The notes below the pieces were generated by a model. The model was not told the DNA's origin. It ran no database searches and was given only the letters and a program-made list of their open reading frames with translations. From the NCBI GenBank assembly GCA_021399445.1, contig JAJTUQ010000004.1, forward strand, positions 3,100,001 to 3,164,000: a stretch of 64,000 bases of DNA, written 5' to 3'. Source of the DNA: Xylogone sp. PMI_703. Lineage: Eukaryota; Ascomycota; Leotiomycetes. Below, in pieces: positions 49,239 to 61,510 of this stretch (the first letter of the stretch is position 1; every line of letters starts with the position of its first letter). The position numbers and the translations under genes were made by a program.

Positions 49239-49925
49239 TGCGGTGACTGGATAGGAGAATGCTGCCCTGTGCGGGGAGGAAGCTCAGGTCTGCGGGCCCT
49301 TATATAATAGACGGTCAACGATTCACTAAAACACACCGCTTCTAATGTTGGAGAAGCAATATTATTGGTATCCTCCTGTTCCACTTTTTATTTTGTATGA
49401 ATATCAGAGTTGTTACCGGGGAATCAAGAAATCGATGCTCTTATTCTGCACTCTGACTTGGTTTGTTGACTGTGGCTGAGGATGACGTACAAGCCTGCGT
49501 CTCCACAGTGGCAGTGCACGCATGCTTCACCCCTTTCGCTTGCCCGTATTCGGGCTTGGTGTCACCCATCACTTTGGGGTAGCTGGTAAAAGGGGTCCTT
49601 CTGCATGCGCAGTAGAATCACTCCACAGTCATTTGGAAATCACATACTGGTCATATTTAAGAGGAATTACAATATAAGATGAGACAGGCCAGCTTACAGT
49701 TACGGTATTTCAACATAGGTCAAAGTTAGGTGCCCCACGTCTTGATTTGGAAATTAGCTTCATGGCACGCGACATGCTTGATACACCTTCCTCTACATGT
49801 GTATATAGCCAGTTGCATACAAATTCCCGTTCGCCATTTTATATATTTCTTACAGGAGCTCAGCAGCTCTACCTATCGCTGTCGATGCTAGTCAAAACCA
49901 TAGAAATGGTTTTAGTGTTGGTAAG
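49239..49925. other. spacer, KES1 promoter
   Basis: About 690 bases upstream of KES1. Contains an AGGGG stress-type motif near 49591 but no coding frame. Confidence 0.4.
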
Positions 49926-50881
49926 CTACATCATGCTTTCGGGCAGGACGTTAATCATAGACCTAATCGTCTCGGGTGCTCCTTTAATTCTTATATCAAT
50001 GTCGAATACTCCCAGTGTCTTAACACGATCCTTCTCGTCCGTTTGCTCAACAAATGTAATATCCTCTGCGGAGAGCACAACTTTGGACCCTTCCTCCTCA
50101 AGTTCTACTAATATCGCTTTCAGCTCTGCCGCAATATCGGCAGTAGATACAGAGCCATAGATTCCTGTCTTTTCTTTGACAATTGGGGGGGCAGCAGACT
50201 CTTGCGCCTCTAGCGCTTCTTCAGATAGTGCTGAGGAGGCAGGGATGGAAGGAGAATGCTTTGGCGCGGGGGGTTGTGTAGCTGGGATTGGTTTCCGATA
50301 GAATTCGAGGCCAACAGGTGGAAGGGCTCTGGTAACAAGGTACATCATACGCTCGGGCTATATAATTGCTCATTAGGCAACTGTGGTATCAAAAAAGTGT
50401 GTGTGGAACTTACACTTAATAAATCAAGATTGGTATGGATTGGTTTATCTTCCAACGGCGTCTTTGGTTTAAATTGCTTTTCTACACCGGGCATAAATCC
50501 AGAATCACGTTCTGACACAGCATTTTCTAATCCAAGTTCCTGTAACCGGGGTGTAGTCATATATTCTGCCATATTTTTGGGGAACCAGTCATTTCGCATC
50601 CGCCCAGGCGCAACCTGCAATATTGTGCCTACAGAAATTTTAGTAAATGAGCAACTGAGTAGAATTAGGTGATGTCCCTGGAATGCGCGGGTACCTTTTC
50701 GTCCATAATGAGGAATGTCTTGTAGTAATCTCACTTTAATATTATTTGAAGCTTTTGCAAGCTTCTTCTTCCCTCTAACTTGCTGCCTTATAGGTGTGGA
50801 AACTCTGTCCGGAAAGGACCCCACTATTCTGCGAACGCAATTGATACATTGAGGAGCTCTAGGGAGCAGCGGTGAAGCCAT
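49926..50881 (-). CDS. MRPL50: mitochondrial large-subunit ribosomal protein bL9m
   Basis: Mitochondrial ribosomal protein L9 (bL9m). Three exons (50695-50881, 50414-50628, 49926-50357) give 277 residues. The presequence-like start MASPLLPRAPQCINCVRRI leads into IKVRLLQDIPHYGRKGTILQV, the bL9 N-domain core. The splice lies inside that motif. APGRMRNDWFPKNMAEYMT is a well conserved continuation. The C-terminal part contains IYGSVSTADIAAELKAI, the L9 C-domain signature. I set the second intron donor at GTAAGT, which joins DLL to SPERMMYLV in phase. Intact. Confidence 0.9.
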
Positions 50882-51481
50882 TGGACAGGGTAAGATTGGA
50901 CAGCCTGATATTGAGATGTCTGTCCCCCAAAGAGCCTTGTGGTTTTAATATTTGAAGCCTAAGTTCTAAGGCTTCAAGGGATTAAAATTAATCCACCCAG
51001 GCACTTATTATCGGATGTACACAATCTCTTGAAACCTTATTTTATTTAGCCGATCGTGAAATCAATTGGAGTTGAAAGGCGGCCTATATTATGATATAAA
51101 TGATGAGGACATGGAAATAGCCATTCTCAAGAATTGGTCACCTGACAAGCAGGAACGGCAATTGAATTGTTCCGTAGCAAACTATGTGGGACTAGACAAA
51201 GAAAACTCTAGTTAAACTCAGTGCCTAGAAGGTTTATATAATAATCCTCCGTATCCGAGATCCGAAGTAAGTGGATGCTTACGAAGTACGACGGCATTGG
51301 CGGCAGAGGGAACCACTTTCGCCTTTAATCTTCTAATTGAACCCCGATTGAACTTGTTTGCATCCTCCACAATCCATTTCGGCCATAGGATATACTGGAG
51401 AATCCCTATGGAGACTCTGTAATGGGAGAACCAGTTTGAACGATTCGCGCACTTGATCCCATCCATTCCGTCGGCGCCGGT
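50882..51481. promoter_or_regulatory. divergent promoter between bL9m and the USP gene
   Basis: 600 bases between divergent start codons, AT-rich near the centre. No coding-like frame or clear motif. Confidence 0.4.
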
Positions 51482-53431
51482 ATGCCAGACAAGCAGCTCA
51501 CCATAGCGACATACGCAGCCGGTGCTTCCCTTGCTGCGATAACTCTGGTATACGTGTTCGCTCCAACCTTTTTCATCGATGGAGAATCAACAGGAGCTCC
51601 AGGGTCGCGAAGGAAAGGCGTGGTAGTTGGGCTTTCGAATCCGGCAAATGACTGCTTTATAAACTCGGTGCTGCAAGCGCTTGCTGGACTGGGAGACCTG
51701 CGACGATATCTCATTCGAGAAACACACAGACGGAAGCTTGAATCCGAAATATATGCGCATCTTGTGGAGGACCCATCAAGAAAAAATCTGCCGGCGTGGA
51801 AAATAGAAGGTCTTCAGGCAGGACTTGTAACTCAGGGTCTGAAAGATATTCTAGATGCGCTTAATGAGAGGCCGCTATCTAAGAAAACTATATCCGCTGC
51901 TCCATTTGTGGTAGTATTGGAGCGCGCTTTTAGGCAGAGGATTAGTCGACAACAACAGGACGCGCAAGAGTTTTTACAAGTCGTAGCTGAAAGGCTTTGC
52001 GACGAGTATCATGCAGGACGTAGAGCACGGCAATTTGCAAGGAACTCAGCTAGTGGATCTGGATTGATTCAGCCACCATCCAATGCCGAAGAATCCACCG
52101 ACCAGAAGTCTCCAAAGCTAGCCGCTGTAGAGAATGAAAATATCGACGATGAAGGGCCAGCCATCCAATCCGAATCGCCATCCAATCCGCAAGATGCCAC
52201 TGTAGGGATAGAGGCCAACGAAGAAGCTGATGATGAGCCGGAGGATGGATTTCCATTTGAAGGTACATCCGAGTCTCAGATCGAGTGTTTGACCTGCGGG
52301 TTCAAACCGAAGGCTACGCAATCAACATTTTGCGCATTAACTCTTAGTGTTCCGCAAGTCAGCTCAACCTCATTGAATGCATGTTTTGACCAAATGTTCA
52401 AGATTGAATATATCGAAGATTTCAAGTGCGAGAAGTGCCGTTTGGTACATGGATTACAAACATTAAGACAAGAGTTAGAAAAATCGAAAACCGAGGAGTC
52501 CAAGGCAATAACGAGTGCTGCGATTGAAAGGTTGCAATTAGCTATCGAAACAAACCCAGAAGATCCTCCCGAGGACATCAATATGCCAGATAGGAAGCTT
52601 GCGCCAAAACGCAAGATAGCCAAATATGTCCGTATCACAAAGTTTCCAAAGATCATGGCTATCCACCTCTCGCGGTCTATTTTTGATTCCAGCAGATCAA
52701 CAATGAAGAATTCTGCAAAAGTCGCGTTTCCAGAACGTCTATCACTTGGAGGTCTTCTTGATCGAAAGTCGTACAAGCTTCTCAGTGTGGTATGTCATAA
52801 GGGTAGTCATCATAGTGGCCATTATGAATCTTTTAGACGTCAAGCGATTCATGCCCCATTTTCTACACCTAACACCTTTAAACAGTCTGTGGTGTACAGT
52901 AAACCATCAACACCAATCCCTTCTCAAATATCCACGCCTCAAATTAAAGCGATACAGAAATTAGAGAGTCAGGTTGCTGATACGGGTTCCACTTTATCTA
53001 CTCCTGAGCTCCTTTCCCCAGCATCTGCTGCGTCAACAACTTCACTTCCATCCACAAATGGTAGCCCCACACAGGAATCTATTCAGATCGGGAACAGTGT
53101 CCCAAAAATGCGATCACCTTCAACAGTGTCTTCCGGTACATCAAGGGATACGTCATTACCAGGACCAACATCAGCTCCTAGAGACCCTGACACGGGTAGT
53201 TTATCTTCAATAAACCGGCCCGCGAGAGAGATGATTTCAAAGGCGGCGAACTCGGTGTCACGGCCGCATACGAGAGGCTCCATTAGAGGCAGGTCAAAGA
53301 AGAAGTCAAACGATAGGTGGTGGAGAATAAGCGACGATAATGTTAAAGAGTGCAAGACTAGCCAAACTTTAGGCATGCAAAGAGAGGTTTATATGTTGTT
53401 TTATGAAATGGAACCTTGCGAAGACGACTAG
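51482..53431 (+). CDS. UBP16: membrane-anchored ubiquitin-specific protease, UBP16-like
   Basis: A USP-family deubiquitinase, intronless, 649 residues. Residues 8-30 (IATYAAGASLAAITLVYVF) form an N-terminal membrane anchor, as in yeast Ubp16, which sits in the outer mitochondrial membrane. The Cys box is LSNPANDCFINSVLQAL with catalytic Cys58. QQDAQEFLQVVAERL is the QQD box. ECLTCGFKP and CEKCR supply the zinc-binding Cys pairs. The His box is GSHHSGHYESF with His447. The final box, DRWWRISDDNVKEC, comes only at about residue 611, after a 155-residue Ser/Thr/Pro-rich insertion. Acidic insertions also occur at 200-265. Confidence 0.92.
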   Translation: MPDKQLTIATYAAGASLAAITLVYVFAPTFFIDGESTGAPGSRRKGVVVGLSNPANDCFINSVLQALAGLGDLRRYLIRETHRRKLESEIYAHLVEDPSRKNLPAWKIEGLQAGLVTQGLKDILDALNERPLSKKTISAAPFVVVLERAFRQRISRQQQDAQEFLQVVAERLCDEYHAGRRARQFARNSASGSGLIQPPSNAEESTDQKSPKLAAVENENIDDEGPAIQSESPSNPQDATVGIEANEEADDEPEDGFPFEGTSESQIECLTCGFKPKATQSTFCALTLSVPQVSSTSLNACFDQMFKIEYIEDFKCEKCRLVHGLQTLRQELEKSKTEESKAITSAAIERLQLAIETNPEDPPEDINMPDRKLAPKRKIAKYVRITKFPKIMAIHLSRSIFDSSRSTMKNSAKVAFPERLSLGGLLDRKSYKLLSVVCHKGSHHSGHYESFRRQAIHAPFSTPNTFKQSVVYSKPSTPIPSQISTPQIKAIQKLESQVADTGSTLSTPELLSPASAASTTSLPSTNGSPTQESIQIGNSVPKMRSPSTVSSGTSRDTSLPGPTSAPRDPDTGSLSSINRPAREMISKAANSVSRPHTRGSIRGRSKKKSNDRWWRISDDNVKECKTSQTLGMQREVYMLFYEMEPCEDD

Positions 53432-53687
53432 CATTCCAGGCATTCTTTATTGGAACAAGGGCTATCAAACAAAGCTCTATGGATTGTAATTGTTACGTCT
53501 TACTGCATCATGATTTATGCATTGATATAGATGCGTGGTTCTGCATTAAATATACTCCAGATACAAATAGATCAATGAATGAATGCTTGCAGTTCATATC
53601 ATTATATATCTTCATCAACTATACTTAGGGTAATTGACTTTGACAGTAATTTTATCAAGGTATATACAGTGTTATTTCATTATCTTG

Positions 53688-54878
53688 TCACCACAAATAT
53701 CCGCGGCAATTCTCCGAGCCGCAAAGACACTTCGTCATATCTTTCTTCTTATTAGGATCATTGGAGTCCTGTAGTAAGTCCGTCACTACACCATCAACGT
53801 AATCGAATGTGAGCTCTTCATAGGCCGGGATATCCTCAACTGCGAAAAGGGCGAGGTCGTGGATATGTTTATCTGCGTGATCACCCACCCTTGCAAAAAT
53901 GCGGAGGTTGGGATCACAGGAGTGATTTATGAATCGAGTCGGCCCTGACAAGAACTCTCCATCAACCTCGAAAGGTGGTCCTGAGAGTCGTGGATCCATA
54001 CTGTTGGGATCGGAGAATTTGTCAAGGGCAAAAAGATATACATCTTTCCGCTGTGCTATTGTCGAGTCCTCTCTCCTTCTATCTGCCTCACTTGCAGTAA
54101 TAATCTCGCCGACATACCTATCAATGAACCTTCCTTTCTTAATCTCAACGGGTGAACGTACTCCTATTTTTTATCAGTAATCAAAAGTCTGTGAGAAAAA
54201 GCTAGATGCATACCCCATCCACGGCCATCATCAGTTCGGAATATCTGCAAAGGAATTTTTCGACCTCGTTCCACAACACGGTTACTACAGTTAGAACTGC
54301 AAAGGCAGCTCCCATGGCATTCGTACAGGGGTGTTCTAGACTCTTCCAATACCGCCCCTCTTAGGCATTCCTTCCGATCGCCTGTTGTATGGTAGACAAT
54401 AACTTTCTCTCCTTCATCAGGCACATGATCGATAGCCATATCCTGTAAGCAGTGACATCCCCATCTTTGACAATCCTTATCATCCGTGCATTCACAACCT
54501 GTTCTAAATGCTTCTTCCGCAGGCTCAACTTCCCGTCCTAGCACGGAATTTTCAATAAAGCGAAAGTTGTCTGGAAGTGTTGAGTCATCAACCGTATTAA
54601 CTATTGCCACAGGAAACTTTTTATGAATTGAGAAAGTCTTCAATTGACACCAATGGCAGCTTTCCCGTTCTTCTTTCAATCCCTTTGCTAGATTTAGTAA
54701 ACTCTCACATGAAGCTCACAAACTTGCTTCTTGGTAGTTTAGTTTTGAAAAGCAAATAGAGCAGAATAATACAAGGGAATAAAAAATTCAAAATAATGGA
54801 TTCACGAACCAAAGAATCTTCATCATGCCGTTCAAAATGGCGTCTAAATGCGCTTGCGAAATGGTTGCTGGAACGCAT
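53688..54878 (-). CDS. DIM5: histone H3 lysine-9 methyltransferase DIM-5/KMT1/Clr4
   Basis: A SET-domain H3K9 methyltransferase that builds heterochromatin and, in filamentous ascomycetes, directs DNA methylation. Exons 54806-54878, 54214-54687 and 53688-54163 give 340 residues. SCHWCQLKTFSIHKK and the pre-SET Cys clusters (GCECTDDKDCQRWGCHC and YECHGSCLCSSNCSNRV) come first. The SET core follows with DRYVGEIITASEADRR, RFINHSCDPN and ELTFDYV. The post-SET is CLCGSENCRGYLW. Exon 1 (MRSSNHFASAFRRHFERHD) is inferred from its likeness to the DIM-5 N-terminus and from matching phases (GTGAAT donor, CTAG acceptor). It is the least certain part. Confidence 0.93.
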
Positions 54879-55193
54879 ACTCACAATCCACGAAGGGAAT
54901 TCTCACATACAAAAGTGCAAAAACTCTGATAATATCAGCACAAGATCATACATATAACTACACATTCAAGATTCAGCAGATTTCATAGTTGGGAGTTAAC
55001 AAGAGAAACAGGTACCTTCTAAGCCTTGCGCTTGTTGACTGGTCACGAATTAACATTTATGGTTTAGCGCAAAGCTAGCTTAAAGACGGAGGCTGTCAGC
55101 CTTGCGCGCACAGACCACCAAAAAGTTCGTGGTAAAGTTCCCCTCCAAATAGTTTGGCCGAAAAAGTCTCATGCAGGTAGCTCACAAAATACA
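54879..55193. promoter_or_regulatory. divergent promoter between DIM5 and RRP1
   Basis: 315 bases between divergent start codons. No coding-like frame. Confidence 0.4.
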
Positions 55194-55983
55194 ATGGCTT
55201 CCGATATCAAACAGACTCCTTTTGTAAGGGAGCTTGCCGCAAATGGTAAATTTGATTGTCAATGTCTCCGATTGTTAGAGGCCTAACATTATTATAGACA
55301 GACCTACCCGCGATAAAGCTCTAGCCTCACTCCGAACTTATCTGTCTGGTCGCCGTGATCTACCGCCAATAGAGTTACTCAAATTATGGAAAGGACTTTT
55401 TTACTGCATGTGGATGTCAGACCGTCCGCGTACCCAACAGGCTCTTGCAGACTCTCTGGCCGACCTTGTATTCGCCTTACCAGATGGGACGGTGATTCCA
55501 TTCCTACGGGCGTATTGGCAAACGATGCAGCGGGAGTGGACGAACATTGATGTATTAAGGATGGAAAAGTTCTTACTTCTTACAAGACGTTATGTCGGTG
55601 CTACATTCAAATATCTCAGCAATTCGAACTGGGAACAGGAAATTCTAAGTCAACACATTGCTTTGTTGGAAGAGGTACCTTGCAATGTGGATGATATGAA
55701 GATTCCAAACGGGATGCGATTTCATGTTATCGATATCTACGTTGATGAATTAGAGAGAGTCGGTGCACTGGCCGAAGATAAACTATCAGAAGTACCCCTA
55801 GATACATTACTGGAACCCCTGCGGAAGCTAGCAAAATCTAGTCCTACTAAGCCTGTGAGATTAAAATCTAGAGAGGCCTTAGAAGATGACAGGCTTCCCA
55901 ATAACGAAAAATCTGGCAACGATCAAAAACAAGAGCAAGATGCGGGTGAGGGAAGCGACGGCTGGGAGGGATTTGATGATTAA
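55194..55983 (+). CDS. RRP1: ribosomal RNA processing protein RRP1 (Nop52 family)
   Basis: A Nop52/Rrp1-family nucleolar protein needed for 27S pre-rRNA processing and 60S assembly. Exon 1 (55194-55245, MASDIKQTPFVRELAAN) and exon 2 (55298-55983) join over a 52-nt intron to give 245 residues. Typical segments are DKALASLRTYLSGR, LLKLWKGLFYCMWMSDRP, FLRAYWQTMQREWTNID and FHVIDIYVDELERV. An acidic tail rich in Glu, Gln and Gly ends in GWEGFDD. It has the short fungal form, without the long basic tail of the animal protein. Confidence 0.94.
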
Positions 55984-56202
55984 TACTAACAAATTTGAAT
56001 TTTTCTATGCGGAAGGCACCTCTGTATTAGGATATTTGCAGCAAGGACAAGGCGTTTAAGGAAAAAGCTCTCAGATGTAAATACATAAGATATAACCAAC
56101 CGACACCTAATCTACTTCCAAGTCACTCTGTGTGATTCGACTTTGGGTATCATTTATCAACAAAAAATGCTATACAAACCGGCGCTCCAAGAAATAAACA
56201 GC

Positions 56203-57909
56203 TCAAAGAGGGCCTGGTTGTTCGTAGTGGTTCCCCGACTTCGTTAGAACCGTTCCAAGTCCTCTATGAATTTCAGCTTGAAAGGGCCCAAAGGGAATAC
56301 GCTCTCCGTCTATGCTAATAAAACCATCTTCTTGGTTTTTGGGTATCATACGATATGCAAGAATTTTGCGGTAGCTAACCACATCTAAGTCGATTAGTGT
56401 GCCCTTTTCTACGTGAGAGATCATCGATACAGCCTTCATACGACTTAAATCGCCGTTGATAAGAATCAGGTCCATGTATCCGTCATTTGGCAATGCTGAC
56501 GAGAAGAAGTTTGTATCAACAGACATATACGCCATCTGCTTATGTTAGTTTAGAAATATCATGAAAAATCATATTTACTCACGTTGCCACAATAGAAGTT
56601 GCCCAGTTTGTCGTAGGGTACCAGTTCCCATCCGTCAGGAAGCTTGTCGTTTACAGTACCATATCTCAATGGTGGCAGACTTTCGTCGTTGCTACTCGAA
56701 CCAGCGGAACTCATAGCGGACGAGTCGTCCTCTAGAGGATCTTTATATCCCCTGCGCTCGCTGTTTGGCGCCGTATTTTCCAATTCTTTTCTATAATGTT
56801 CTTTGATAGCCTGCTTGTCTTCTATTGCTACCTTGACTGCTATGTCACACGGATAGCATATCTTCCCGAAGAGTCTGACTAAAAATCCATAAGTAAATCT
56901 CGCGGAGCCCATCCATCTCAGGTTCTCAGTAGCCAAATCAGACTCGGCGATTATACCAGCAGACTGGGATAGGAAACTAAGGGTTCTCGAGTCCCCATGA
57001 GTAACTGAAATGAGGTCCAATGGAGTTGGGACTCCTTTGATAATTCCAAGCGCAGCAATGCTAGGGCTGTTTGTCGCATACAAATTATGGCTCATAGCGT
57101 TTCCACTACCACAGGGAATATGGGTGACTGCTATTTTCGCCAGCGCCTTCTTAGCATCCGCCCGCTTTCCAAGCCCATTGAAAACTTCATGTGCCAGGCC
57201 GTCACCGGAGCATGTAACTACAGTATCAAAGGCATTGATATCCATATTCTTGGCGATGTCAATGGCCTCTCCACTATGCTTGGTTACAATCACTTCGATT
57301 TTGCATCTTGCTGCCTCAAGGATAGGTTGTGCATCGTTGTAATAGAATTTGGCGGCATTGCCTTTCCCTGCATGGGGATTGACAAGAACCAGCGCGCGCT
57401 TCTGTTGCTGTGCTTCCCCATATGACTTATCCAGGAGCTGGGCGACCCAGGATTTCGCTATATCAAGTCCAGTGCTTTCCACATCGTATTTCAAGTCAGC
57501 ACTTTTGATGACAGTTTTAGACGCCGGTGAAGCATATTGAATAGATAGCTCGGACCCAACCAACTCTGCCCACAAGATGTTATAGAACGGAATCGATAAT
57601 GTGTTTACTATTTATCATCTCTTGTAAGCAAGACATAAATACTAATCATGAATTATGCTCAATACCATTGTTTGCAAATCCGCAGCACTGTAATGCGCTG
57701 CTAAATCCACCTGGCTCGCGTTCCTCATCTGGCTTTAGCGTTAGAAAATTCCAAATACGGAAGAGATTGATTAACGCACCCAATACCAAAAGAGCATCCG
57801 TTCCTAATGTCAGTGTTGCTGTCTTCCCCACTGAGAGGGTAGCCTCCATTGTAAATAGATGATCACTCGAAGAATGTCCCGGGTCCGCAAATGGGTTTTC
57901 TGACACCAT
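56203..57909 (-). CDS. LCB4: sphingosine (long-chain base) kinase
   Basis: A DAGK-catalytic-domain lipid kinase that phosphorylates long-chain bases (yeast LCB4/LCB5). Four exons (57780-57909, 57666-57728, 56583-57607, 56203-56535) give 516 residues. The 63-nt second exon is recognised by phase and by the conserved reading SIPFYNILWAELVG just after it. VLVNPHAGKGNA (about 140-149) is the nucleotide-binding strand. CSGDGLAHEVFNGL (about 197-210) holds the SGDG motif, and IPCGSGNAMSHNL follows. QSAGIIAESDLATENLRWMG is the usual C-domain signature. The end DGFISIDGERIPFGPFQAE is also standard. A Ser/Asp-rich insertion lies near 355-375. Confidence 0.93.
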
Positions 57910-58468
57910 ATTTTAATATAAGAAAATCATTGGTTGCCTCAATATCTTGGGCATTCTGTCTTGGAATATAACGCCAAAAGTACAAGGCGTGAATAATAGA
58001 GGGTATGTGACATTAGGTTTGGTCGTGTAGATATTCCGCCGATGCCGCGTCCGCGTCCGCGCCGCCCTGTGCAGACGCCAAGGGGAAGCATTGTCTTACG
58101 TGATGCAGCTCTCCGAGCTAGGTTATCAGCTAACCGCAATAAGTACGAGTAACAGCATAGTTAAGAGAGTGAGCCACATTTCTCATTTCACCACGATAAA
58201 GTACGGCAACTAGATATAAGCCAAGAGGTAAAATGTCCTTTTTTTGCAAATAATATCCCGAGTCTATACGAGTTCACTTGCTTTTCACCACCGATCAGAT
58301 AACCTGCTCACAAGAATAGAGCTCTTACGTTAGACAAGCGTTTGCTGTGTCCCCTTACTCCATGACGCAACGACATCCCGAGTCGCTGTTAGATTCATTA
58401 CAATTCATACTATCAACCGAGATAGCTGTGCTGAACTTCTTGATATCGATCATGCAACAATCGACTGC
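57910..58468. other. spacer
   Basis: About 560 bases between the kinase start and the SEC26 stop; kinase promoter and SEC26 3' UTR. No supported gene. Confidence 0.4.
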
Positions 58469-61400
58469 TCAAGCAGCCACTTCTCCAGCCTTATTCAACC
58501 CTTTGAGAGAGCCAAGACTAAGCGCCAAACCCTGAGATCTACTTCGAATTCGCACAAATCCAGTGACTGGACCATCTTCTCCTTCCTTCTCAATGCTAAG
58601 ATTTGCAAGTGCATCCTCGCCTAGAGATAATTAGCAAGCTACAAATAGTTTGGTAAAGGATCAGGGGCTTACCGAATACGCTTCGTGCGTAGAGATTAGC
58701 ACTCAAAAATTGGCAATCGCCTTTGAGAGAGGCTTCTGGAGTAAGGCAGCTCATATTGGTACAAGCCATCAGCTGATTCAGGAAGTCCCTCAATGATTTC
58801 GCCTTTGAATTAATATTAACCTTGTTCTCCCATTCGAATTCAGTCCACATTGTGCGGAACTGGGTCTCCGTGCACACTGCTGGCTGAATATAGTCCATAA
58901 TATCAACATGAACATCGTTTAAGATGACAACGTTGTTCTCAGTAGAGCTTGCACCGTCATAAACAACATTGCCGAATATGACGCCGGTATCTGTTGACGA
59001 TACCTTAATTGTGCACTGGACATTCTGGAAGTCGTGGGGACCGAGGTTCTGAGTAGTTGGTCGCTCAACAACCTTGAGATCACCAAGAGTAGCAAATTCA
59101 ACGGATAAGTTTTGGAGAGTCTCCGTTGTCTGGTTAACAAGTAGCACGTCCAAGACGATATCAAATTGATGCACTTTCACGTAGGCTTCGGCATATACTG
59201 GGTCTGAGAACCCAGTTAACTGTACGACACGACTGAGTTTTGAGGATAGATCCTCAACTGTGGAATCGCCACCAGTTGCTTTCTCGAGATCGAGCTCCAT
59301 CTCGTCTGTGCCGTCGCCTGCATTTTTCTTCGCTAGTTGCCTAATGGAGACAACATCATCTACTTGAACGGCAGTCTTGGCTTTCTCAACTGCTTCTTTG
59401 GCAGCTCTCTTTTTCTCCTCTACTTGAACCATAGCGCGGAAGGCTTTTCGTGTATCTTCCAAGAAGATAGTTTCAAGGTCTTTGTTTTCCGCAAATTCGG
59501 CAAGTGCTCTTACGCATGACATTATCCTGTCAACAGAATCTTCATCAATAGGTGCCTTCACAAACTGTGATTGGCCCACCCGAATGATAGAGATCATGAT
59601 CAACATGGCCTCAGCGCGTAAAGCGTTTGTACGAGCAGCATCCTTAGAGATTTCAGAATGCCGCATGACAAGCTTCGTAAGGGTTGACGAAAGTACAGAG
59701 GCCAGATAATAATCTCCATCAAGAATAAGTTGTCTCAACGGAGGCTTTTGAGCGGCTTTGACAGCTTCTAATTTGGCCGCCGCGGCTGATTGACTCGTTA
59801 AAGCACTTTCGGTTGCATATGTGCCATCAGCAAGAACTCTACGCGATCCTGTAGGTGCCGCTGACTTCGAATGACCATTGACTTGGTCCTTGTCCTTCGA
59901 CTCTTCACTTCCCTCTGTAGCCTCATCCAATAGCCGTTGCTCTGACGCCAGAATTGGTATTTCACCTAAGCTTGCTCTAATTCGTTTCCATGCGTCCCTA
60001 ATATCGTTGGCTTCAAGGGAATATTCTCCCACAATCCAAAGTGCTCCACGGTATACCTTTCCTGCCCTAACCTCACTCAAAGTGGAAACTAAACGTTCCA
60101 CAATTGACGGTCGGAGCTTTGGGAACTTCTCAACCACCTCTTTAACAAAGGAGATGACGTCGACTGCCGAGGTGTTGTTGAAGTCTACAATGAAATCCAT
60201 CAAAGATCCAACAACGCTAGCCGCAACTTCAGAGAATTTGATAGCACACTGGTGGATCGCATGAATTAATAGTTGTCTGTACTCGCTGTTCTTCTCGTAC
60301 TCCTGGTCCACTGTCTTCGAAAGTTCCTTCTTTAGCAAAGACACTACTTCTTCAACGTTTTTGCTTGACACCATCTCCATAGCAATCGACAGGGCCTTTC
60401 GTCGTACGTCGATGTCTGGACTGGACAGAACACGAAGAATTTCCATAGTTAAATCGTCCAAAACACCTTCATTCTTCTTTCTCAAGGTATCTACCCTGTC
60501 AAGCACAATAAGTTTGACATTGTTGTCTGCTTCTTTGATGCTAAGCTCAATGAATTTGGAGGCAGCCGCCTTGACAGCAACCGGATTATTTGTCAATGCA
60601 GTGAGCGATGATGCTGCCTCGTAGACCACTGTCGCAGCCCCTGCCTCGAGCAGGTCGAAGATTAATCGCAGATAGCGTGCCTGTATCGGTCAATGACGGG
60701 CTATGAGGTAGATATATATTTTTTGCGTACCTTATTTTGTGAATTTTGGACAGCATCCTTTCGAATGAATTCTAGCTCCACCAACTGTAGCAATTCATCT
60801 GCATTTGGGATACCGTCAAAAACACTACTTAAATATGCCAAAGCCTTGTCGTGGCTAATCATAGTAAGGGCGGCAAATGCATTTCTTTTGCAGGTGTGAT
60901 CATTTTCCCCTTCTAAGAATGTAGCGATCAGCTCAGGAGCGTCTGGAATTAGACTCTCTGAGTGCTGATAAATAGAGGCAACTGCAAGTACTGCATTCTT
61001 TCGAACATATGCATGACGGTGCTCGAGGCATGATCTGGCGGAGGAGAGAAGAGGTTCGATGAGTTCGGGCTCACGCAGCTTACACAAAAATCGTAAAGTG
61101 TTACCGCGAATATATTCGTTAGGATGTTGTAGATCATTTCGGATACCATTGCTAAAAGAAAATTAGACCCAAGTTTTGCTAAAGGTAACGCAAGATGCTA
61201 CTCACCATACGAGAATCATCTCCTGCTTAAGCTTCCCGCTGCTATCAAGCTTGGGGCATATCTCGTAATAGAAATAGAGAAGCTTTTTGAGAGGCTTATA
61301 CTTAGAGGGCATGACAAATCTGATAATATGCATTAGCAACTGGGGCATAGGATCTCCATTTAGCATAATCGTAAGTATGCGCTTCATGGTGTCCACTTTG

Positions 61401-61510
61401 CTCTCGTCGGTCCCCTTTTCCAGCTGGGTCCGCAGCTCAGACATTGATGGGACATCAGCTGCATTGTCCATATGCACCAAGCTATACGAATGCTCCAGGA
61501 AGGACGCCAT
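58469..61510 (-). CDS. SEC26: coatomer beta subunit (COPI)
   Basis: Beta-COP, a core subunit of the COPI coat for Golgi-to-ER traffic. Four exons (61206-61510, 60731-61151, 58673-60680, 58469-58620) give 961 residues, the expected length. The start is [16 protein letters not shown]. The N-terminal adaptin-like HEAT region includes [17 protein letters not shown] and [19 protein letters not shown]. The middle is charged and linker-like. The C-terminal appendage ends [20 protein letters not shown] and [14 protein letters not shown]. Each intron is 50-55 nt and all junctions keep the conserved reading (for example MILVCNGIRNDL). Intact. Confidence 0.96.

Noticed and set aside
57939..58139. Small Arg-rich minus-strand frame upstream of sphingosine kinase
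   Set aside because: Low-complexity, no domain, and in the expected promoter region of the kinase gene.
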